From: Hymenochaete sp. R1
Taxonomy: Eukaryota; Basidiomycota; Agaricomycetes; Hymenochaetales; Hymenochaetaceae
Reading direction: 5' to 3'
Assembly: GCA_019400425.1 (NCBI GenBank)
Contig: JAFREE010000001.1
Span: forward strand, 310,001-374,000
Length of the DNA stretch: 64,000 bases
In this document: positions 57,262-64,000 of the stretch, piece after piece
How positions within the stretch are numbered: the first letter of the stretch is position 1
Layout: the number at the start of each line of letters is the position of its first letter
Position numbers and translations under genes: made by a program
The notes under the pieces: model-generated
What the model was told of the DNA's origin: nothing
Databases searched by the model: none
Seen by the model: only the letters and a program-made list of their open reading frames with translations

Positions 57262-58863
57262 TCATGCCTCAGGCTTTGGCTCCTCGGCTTCGCCTTCCTC
57301 GTTTGCTTCACCTATGCCTACCTCTCCTACGATATATCGGAGAACGTCGCTATGCGTGATGACACCCAGGAGACGTCCCTTCTTCCCGCCTTGTTTTTCC
57401 TCGGCCTTGAGGAAGGGAAGACGATCGTATTAATGAATCTGCAGGGGTAAGGGGTAGTTGGGAGACACGCACTTCGCCTTCTACAACGACTAATCGATGC
57501 ACTCTTCTCTTCTTGATGAGCTGTAGCAGGGTACCGAGCGAGTCTGAGGCGTTGCAGATGACGACACCAGGGAAGTCTGGTGAACGTTGATTGAGAGCTT
57601 CGGCGATGGTTAAGTCCAGAGACTGGTATGCACCCAGTCGGACGAGGGTCTTACATTAATAACGCGCACGTCAATAGTGTTAGCTACAACATACAAGATA
57701 CGAAAGAAGTACTGGTTAGCTTACTATGACATCGACCGTCTCATACAGGTTCACGACGACACCGTTCTCATCGATAATTGGGACAGCGGATATACCTCGC
57801 TCAGAGAACATATGTACGACATCGAACACTCGAGTATCCATCGTTGCCGTTGCAATTGGGTAAAATGGGTTTTCTCGCGGCTTCTCCTTGTCTTTCTCGC
57901 CTTCGCCCTCCTCAGGGGCCGGTTGAATGGGCGAGGGCGGTGGGGCGGAGACATAGGTACCGATCTTGAGCTTGCGCAAAGGTAAATGGAGATGTGCGAC
58001 GTCTTTGGCGCACTGCGTGCAAGTTCAGACATGTACAGCGGCCGAGAAAAGATTTTGACTCACGTTGATGGCGATGAACTTGAGTAGCCTGTACTGGGTC
58101 AAGCAGGACACGATCACCTCATGGCCCGTTTCTGTGTCCGTGTCCAGCAGAGGTAGTCTGCGTGCATGCGTCTCGATCAACCGTTTCGCGGCATCGAACA
58201 ACGAGCTTGAAGGATGTTCGCGAAGGAGCGGCACAGGCTCGACGCCCAAATGCGTTTCAATCCCTGAGTCACGAACGTTAATAATATTAGTATCGATGGA
58301 AGGGGCGAACTTCCTCGGGCCGGAACTTGCGAGGGAAACGTACGTCGAAGGTCCTCCAACCGCAGGTTTTCGACATCTGCCGCGGCGCTCTCGTAGGTCG
58401 CGGTGTGGTAGTAGTATTGAATGAGATGGATGATGTCCGAAACTGTCAGCATCCCTGCAAACTTGGACTTTTCACTATTCCAGAGCGGTGCCGACACGAC
58501 CCCTGAATGCAGACAAAGAGCAGCAAGGGTGCGTTCAGAACACAAGGGATCTCACATCTAAAACACATTGAACGTTTGTTTGGAAAGTAGCGCACCGTTG
58601 AGCAGGAAACATTGAAGAGCCTTCCGTACTTCTAGCTTGGTATCTAGCACGATGATGCGATAGCTGATCGGAAACGAATCGTAGTTGGTACGACTGCGCA
58701 AGTGCGAGCGGATGGACTTCATGGCGACTTCATGGGTCTCGGCCGTTTGATGCGGCGGGAGCTGCGAGATGGCTCGCCGACGATTTGATGGCTGTCTCCG
58801 CACTCTTGGGCTCGCTGGGGAGATGGAAGGCGAGAGAGTGGCATTTTGTGAAGCGGTAGACAT
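57262..58863 (-). CDS. SNF4: AMPK/SNF1 complex gamma subunit
   Basis: Nucleotide-sensing regulatory subunit of the SNF1 kinase. Six minus-strand exons: 58863-58596, 58502-58344, 58263-58064, 58012-57725, 57649-57473 and 57405-57262, total 411 residues. After a 45-residue Ser/Pro/Arg-rich extension come four CBS repeats: AMKSIRSHLRSRTNYDSFPI and KLEVRKALQCFLLNGVVSAPLW; FAGMLTVSDIIHLIQYYY; SLFDAAKRLIETHARRLPLL; TRVFDVVHMFSERGISAVPI; LVRLGAYQSLDLTIAEALNQ, RRVHRLVVVEGE and LLGVITHSDVLRYIVGE. An insert of about 30 residues rich in Pro/Glu/Lys sits before the third repeat. It ends in an acidic tail. Confidence 0.94.
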
Positions 58864-59126
58864 GGCGGAAATGAGAAACGAAAGGGAGGGATGGCTAACA
58901 CTAACTTATGCACCCATCAGGCACCAAACAAACGAAGACTCTGCTTACGTGAGCGGCATCTTCATTAAAGGAGGGTTTCGAAAATCGTAATCCGAGAGGG
59001 AAAAAAATACAGGATTCGTGTTCAAATTTGCAGCAAAACATTATGACGGTGAAAAATGAAAGAAAGCTAGGCTGTACATAGATACTCTTCAAGAAACGAT
59101 AAAATGCAGAAACTTCCTATCCCTTA

Positions 59127-61080
59127 TCATCTTCGTCTTTCCCGATGACTCCTTTCGCGCTCATGTCTCCCAGAACCCACTGCACTACTTGGATAACTCT
59201 CGTGATTCAACGCTGCAGCAATCACTTCCGCCGGTAAGTCGACTTCTACACCATCGATATATCTATACGCGTCTAAAGGAGAATAGGCGGGTGGAGGGCG
59301 TGACCCATCCCCGTCCGCGCGCGAGCCGTTTCTGTGTGCCTGTGCAGACATAGGTGTCAATGATCTGAGATGGATATCCGTAGTCGCGCCCGGAGACGGG
59401 TCCGGGACATTCAACGGCGACTCTGGAGGAGGTTGCAAACGCATTACCATTTCTGCAGCGGAATTATGACGACCATGTCTCCCCCCAACACGTTCGGAAC
59501 GAGATGGACGCGCGGCGGGTGACATCGAGCGGGAGCGCGGAGTTGCGGATGCTGAAGAGAGGTCGGAAGAATCAGTTCCTTCGCCCTGCACTGGAGGCGA
59601 TGGTGGTAGATTTGCAGCTGGCGTCTGGAAAGGTGTGTCCGTAGGAGACACATAACGATCTTGAGATCCACTACCATTGGGTCCTTCTTCTGCGATGGGG
59701 GTGATCGGAGGGGGCGGGCTCATGGGAATCGGTGTCCCAACGGCACTCGTTCGTAGAGGTGAAGAATGAGGTGGGGCCAACGAATGTCGAACTCTTCTGG
59801 AGCGGCTACCACGGCCCGATGAAGAGGGCGATCCGACTACCACTGGCGGCGTGGATGAAGCGCTGCCATCTAAAGGCCTAATGCCGCCACCTGCTTCTAG
59901 CAAAATACTCCCTCGTTCACTGCCGTATGCGGGAGGAGGTGCGAGCGTGCCGACGCTGGGTGCTAAACCCCATTTCTTAACGTTTGCTTCGATGAACACG
60001 AAACCTGATTGTCCGAGATTCACGTGTAGGCTGCATGGTCCATCCGCTCCCACAGTGGGAAAGAGGTTCCATCTTGTTAATCCGATGTACGCGTCGTCCA
60101 TCTTGCGACCATTTCGCGTGAAGAACACAGTCCCTGTCCGAGGTCGATATCCAATGCCGAGTACGTCACCCTCCTTCAGCGGAGAACCGTATGATTGTTC
60201 CGTGAACGGATAATTGTGAGATTTGTCACCATTTGAATGATATGCAACGGAGAAGCGGTTGAGACCAGGAAGTCTAAAATTAGGATACGGCTTCGTGGCT
60301 AGACCCACGGCCACTTGGGTCGTCTCTGGAAGATCAAACATCTTCACCTCCCAGTAGTAGACTTCGTTGAGTTTGGGTAATGGCAAATTGGACTGGACGC
60401 TTGACGACGAGAAGGGATCAGGAAGGAATGTCAGCTCTGTTCGTGCATGGACTAGGAGAGAGGCGTTGGACTCGTAGTCAGGTTCAAACGCCCATGCTGA
60501 GACGCCCTTCTCTTGAATAGATAAAAATTGGGACAACGTTATGTCGGTTGGGAGGGAATTTGGAGGGTATTGCATCTGATAGTCTAAGACACAAAGACAT
60601 TATTTAAATATCATAAATGAACTTGCAAGCCGCGTTAAAATCATGCTCACCTTTCGCTCGTCTATAAGCTCTCTGAGTTTCCTCGCCGACAGACTCCAGC
60701 CATCGCTCCTCGACGCTCTCAAAGCCGCCTTCTCCGTCGATCAGTTCCTCCCTGCTCATGTCGATGGGACCATCATTATCGCTGAGTGAGATACCTCGGC
60801 GACGTCGTAAGAAGAGTACACATATAAGGAAGAGAAGGAGGAGGAATAATAAAGAGGAAAGTACGATAAGGAGGGGGAGAAGGACGAGGAGAGCGTCCCT
60901 TTTGGATGGGCTGGTTGGTTGGGGATCCGTTACGAGGTCCATTGCATCTGCTAGGTCATTCGAAGTGGTCGAGAAGAAATTGGCAAATACTCTTTTGACG
61001 TCAGCTACGGACTGATCTGAGTCAGGGAAGGGGGACATGCTGGCACGAGGTGAGTTGTGTGAGGCCAAGCCAATTCCCAT
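59127..61080 (-). CDS. SSH4: SPRY-domain endosomal adaptor, SSH4 type
   Basis: Membrane adaptor that brings the Rsp5 ubiquitin ligase to endosomal and vacuolar cargo. Exons 61080-60651 and 60583-59127 give 628 residues. The N-terminal luminal part (about 60 residues) is followed by one long transmembrane helix (LLVLLPLLIVLSSLLFLLLL, then FLRRRRG). After a linker the SPRY domain runs from YYWEVKMFDLPETTQVAVGL through LGIGYRPRTGTVFFTRNGRK to GPCSLHVNLGQSGFVFIEAN. Then comes GLAPSVGTLAPPPAYGSERG, containing a PPAY motif of the PPxY type that binds Rsp5 WW domains, and a second PPAY near RPPPAYSPLDAYRYIDGVEV close to the C-terminus. The long Ser/Pro-rich linker between them is disordered. Layout and PY motifs match Ssh4. 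Confidence 0.9.
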
Positions 61081-61584
61081 CGCCGCGAGGGAGAGGAAGG
61101 ACCGTTGGCTGATCTCGTAGCCGCAGTTGCCTTCAGGAATGAAGAAAGCAAAATATGCAAAGCAGAGGAAAGGAGATGGAATGAAGAAAGACGAGAGAAA
61201 GAGAGAGCAAAGTGAGGGATGGTTGCCAGAGGAGAGAGGAGATGGTCGTCGAGAGAGGATGACGAGAAGCTGTGTCCGCCCCGCCCAAACCGCTGGGCTT
61301 TGCTTTCCATCCCTCGCCGTTTATGGTAACCGCCGCAATCTTACATGCAATCTTTGCTCTCGATTCTCTAACACAAATACAACAGATTACAGAACAATGT
61401 ATGAACACTTTACTTGAGAATAAGAAGAAAAATGCATTGAATTTAAGATGTTCGTCGGGCCTCGGGGGAGTACAAAGAAACTCGGAGGATGTTGATTCGT
61501 AAACACACGGAATCCCTGCCGCGTACACGGCACGCACTTCGTACGCGTCTCCTCCACCTCTGACATTCGCCACCTCTCTGCGCT
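61081..61584. promoter_or_regulatory. Divergent promoter, SSH4 / TVP23
   Basis: About 500 bases between outward starts of two Golgi/endosome genes. The middle (61125-61230) is purine-rich. No other gene is supported. Confidence 0.45.
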
Positions 61585-63196
61585 ATGAGCGCCGATGCTC
61601 CCCTTCTACAAACAATCGAGCCAGACGTCGACGCGCCTGCCCCTCAGAGAGTCCCGTCAGGTAACATCGGCTCGGGGGGTGCAGCAACGAGACCAGCTGA
61701 GCCTGTAGTCCTCACACCTGGACCCACGGCGAATCGAGCGGCGCTTGCTTCTACACCCGGGGATGCCGAAGCCGGTGAGTCTCCCGTTCGTTTTTCTATG
61801 AAGCAAGTCAACCATTGAACCAGTGCTCGCTACTCTATAGGACTAGCTGGAATATTCAGACAAGTGACTGGAGTGTTCTTGCGTACTTGCCTTGCATGAC
61901 TCTGACCGGATTTCAACCCAAACCCCCAACAGTCCTCGCACCCTTTGATCCTCTTCTTCCTGTACTTCTTTCGCATAACTGCCCTTGCAGTCTACATCCT
62001 ATGCGGAATATTCACGGACAACTATGTCCTCTCCGTGCGTCTGCCACGACCTTGTCAAAGAGAAACTTGCACACTGAATGATCTCGTAGACCGTAGTTGT
62101 CGTCGTCCTGCTCGCAATGGACTTCTGGAATTGTAGGGTATGTACCTCGCCATGATATACCCGCGCTTCAAAGTTCTGCATGCTGATTCCATACTCCTCC
62201 CAGAACGTCGCCGGACGGACCTTGGTGGGTCTTCGATACTGGAACCAGGTGCATATTCACGCTCGCAACGTTTCTTCTCCCATTTCATATCTCACCATTA
62301 CCTACTTCCGCACCCCTCAATCCCCAGGTCGATGATGACGGCGAGAGCTATTGGGTGTTTGAAAGTCGAGACGTAAGCTTTTCCCCCCGCATTACTTCTT
62401 GTGTCGTTACTCTAGTACCCCATTATACTGATTGACATTCCGATAGCCCTCGAGACCCGCCAACCCCATCGACTCTCGGTAAGTACTCGCTTCAAACCTC
62501 TTTCCACATACCGAGTTATTGAACATGCAACATTCGATCCTTTCCAGCATGTTTTGGGTAGGTTCTCGTACCTCTGTTTCGTGCAGTCGGAACAGCCTAG
62601 ACTCACGGCTTATACGAAATGCCCATTGCTCCACGTCATAATACTACTACAGACCGCCCTGTACGCGTTCCCGATCTTCTGGACCGTCCTCCTAGCAGTC
62701 TCAATCCTCAAGCTGAACACGTATGTCCCAAATTTCAATTCCAGCTTTCTTTCCGAGGTGTGAACGCGGAAGACTCATGGTGCCTTCTTTTTCTTTACTC
62801 CCCACCCTTTTCTTTTCGCGGGGATTTGGAATAGGTTCCTACCTATCGTCATCCTCGCGCTCGTGTTCAACTTCACAAACGCCGTAGGCTTCACGTACGC
62901 GTACGTATCTACTCCTTTCTTTTCTTCTTTCCCCCGATCTCCTATGTTGCTGCAAATCCATCTTACGCCGCGCTTATTTTCCCCTCCCGGATAATCCATC
63001 GTCACCAATCGGCGTAATGACGACACAAAACGACGCCAAACGACACGACACGACACGACACAGCGACCGGGACGCGAAGCAGCGATGGGCGAGTGACATC
63101 GCCGCGTCGGGTTGGAGTATGGGCTTCGGCGGCGTCGGCGGCCAGCTCATCGGCAGCGCTGTCAAGAACAGCGTCGGACGTGTCTTCTCCTCTTGA
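61585..63196 (+). CDS. TVP23: Golgi membrane protein TVP23
   Basis: Late-Golgi multi-span protein of the Tlg2-vesicle set (TVP23/FAM18), working with Yip4/Yip5-type proteins. Eleven exons: 61585-61774, 61841-61863, 61933-62034, 62090-62137, 62204-62248, 62328-62372, 62447-62478, 62548-62557 (10 nt), 62653-62720, 62835-62900 and 63064-63196, total 253 residues. Family blocks: [114 protein letters not shown] and [21 protein letters not shown] disordered N-terminus of about 60 residues precedes it. Four hydrophobic spans. Very high intron density: ten introns in 762 coding nt. A short tandem of CGACA units abuts the last acceptor (63031-63063). Confidence 0.92.
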
Positions 63197-64000
63197 AGGC
63201 GATGACGGTGACGATGATCGTGACGAATGTTGATCTAACTTGAACATTAGCTTCAGATTAAAATAGAGATTCGACACTGGAAGAAACTGTGATCTGTCCA
63301 GTACCAAGTACCTGGGACAAAACTATCGTGGATCTCTTTCGATATCGACTGCTTTGTATCGCGTTATATCGCATTTAACAGCCTTCTTTCTTCTTTTCCT
63401 CTCTTTCTGAACGCTCATACGGTGTAGATTGTAATGTCGGCAGTGAAAATGCCGCTCAGCAGATCAAATTGTCACTGGAACTCCCCATGTCAAAACAACA
63501 GAAGAAGAAAAAAGAGAAGACGAGATTTTTTGAGATGCGCACTAGCACGAAGGAAGAAAACAACCACTTAAAGTGAGCAGATATCGACCGAGACTCGAGA
63601 AATCGGGAATCGGATGAAAGAAGCGGGAGAGATGTGATATGGTCAGACGGTATTTATTATGACGTCTTGGACTCGGAATGGCTGTTTGCATATTGTGGAG
63701 ATGGATGCTGAACATGGAACAAAGCGCGAACGATGTTTGCGATGAGAGAAAGTCGAAATCGGAAATGCAAGGCCAAACAGCAACGCTCGAGATGAAATAA
63801 TACATGTGTAGAAATTGTATGAAGGTGGAAAAAATGAAATAAATGAAGAGCGAAAAATAATGGAACTCAAAGTGCATGGATGTCCAGAAGGTTGGTCCAT
63901 AAAGATATGGTGAAGGCAATAATGGAACGAGAAAGATGGAAAAAATAATGGTGAGAAAGAAATAAAAAAAAAGGCGAAAAAGAGAAAAAGAACTACACAT
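63197..64000. other. Window end without a convincing gene
   Basis: About 800 bases. A minus-strand open frame from 64000 down to 63542 is Phe/Ser/Leu-rich with no family features and reads like a pyrimidine-rich leader or 3' flank of a gene beyond the window. The plus strand is A/G-rich there. Confidence 0.4.

Noticed and set aside
63031..63063. Tandem CGACA units resembling a repeat array
   Set aside because: Very short and in an intron beside the last TVP23 acceptor; a simple-sequence tract, not CRISPR or a mobile element.
63542..64000. 152-codon Phe/Ser-rich minus-strand frame at the window end
   Set aside because: Composition of a T-rich untranslated region; no start context, domain or splice pattern.

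Overview
The window is nuclear DNA of a filamentous basidiomycete, most likely a mushroom-forming Agaricomycete. Almost every gene is split by many short introns (about 50-80 nt, GT-AG, with CTNAC/CTNAT-like branch sites). The genes alternate freely on both strands with compact spacers, leaders and 3' flanks are CT-rich, and the gene set is fungal (ATG16, VAM7, MPH1, BDF1, TVP23, SSH4, BIM1/X325-like secreted proteins, a fungal-type CTR transporter). I rebuilt each gene by hand from splice signals, reading-frame continuity and family motifs, so the spans given join several exons. No rRNA, tRNA, CRISPR array or intact transposon was recognised.

Layout. 1-13.8 kb: the 3' part of a secreted GH3 beta-glucosidase, prohibitin 1, a TIA-1/PUB1-type triple-RRM protein, ATG16 (minus), RAB7/YPT7 (plus), a branched-chain aminotransferase (minus) and 6-phosphogluconolactonase (plus). 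14-17.7 kb: an unknown single-pass membrane protein and a PXA-domain protein. 17.7-23.05 kb: a 5.4-kb stretch with no convincing gene between two convergent genes; part of it carries recurrent ATTAATAT-type palindromes. 23-42 kb: nuclear and nucleic-acid functions, namely a bZIP factor, a G-patch/C2H2 protein, the FANCM/MPH1 helicase, an RBM26/27-type PWI-CCCH-RRM protein, a BET double bromodomain protein and WDR70. 42-49 kb: a small unknown protein, frataxin, then a same-strand group of two BIM1/X325-like GPI proteins and a CTR copper transporter, followed by a rhodanese. 49-64 kb: VAM7, a tandem pair of unknown single-pass membrane proteins, a 14-TM-type MFS transporter, SNF4 (AMPK gamma), SSH4 (SPRY) and TVP23.

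How genes may work together. RAB7, ATG16, VAM7, SSH4, TVP23 and the PXA protein all serve endosome/vacuole/Golgi traffic, but they are scattered and this looks like ordinary gene order. The one group that reads as a functional module is CTR plus two BIM1/X325 paralogues (44.0-47.4 kb): surface copper capture beside a copper importer, with frataxin and a rhodanese on either side. The second group worth attention is the duplicated membrane-protein pair at 50.8-53.1 kb. At transcript level the window is rich in very small exons (4, 4, 5, 9 and 10 nt) and holds two apparent GC-AG introns.
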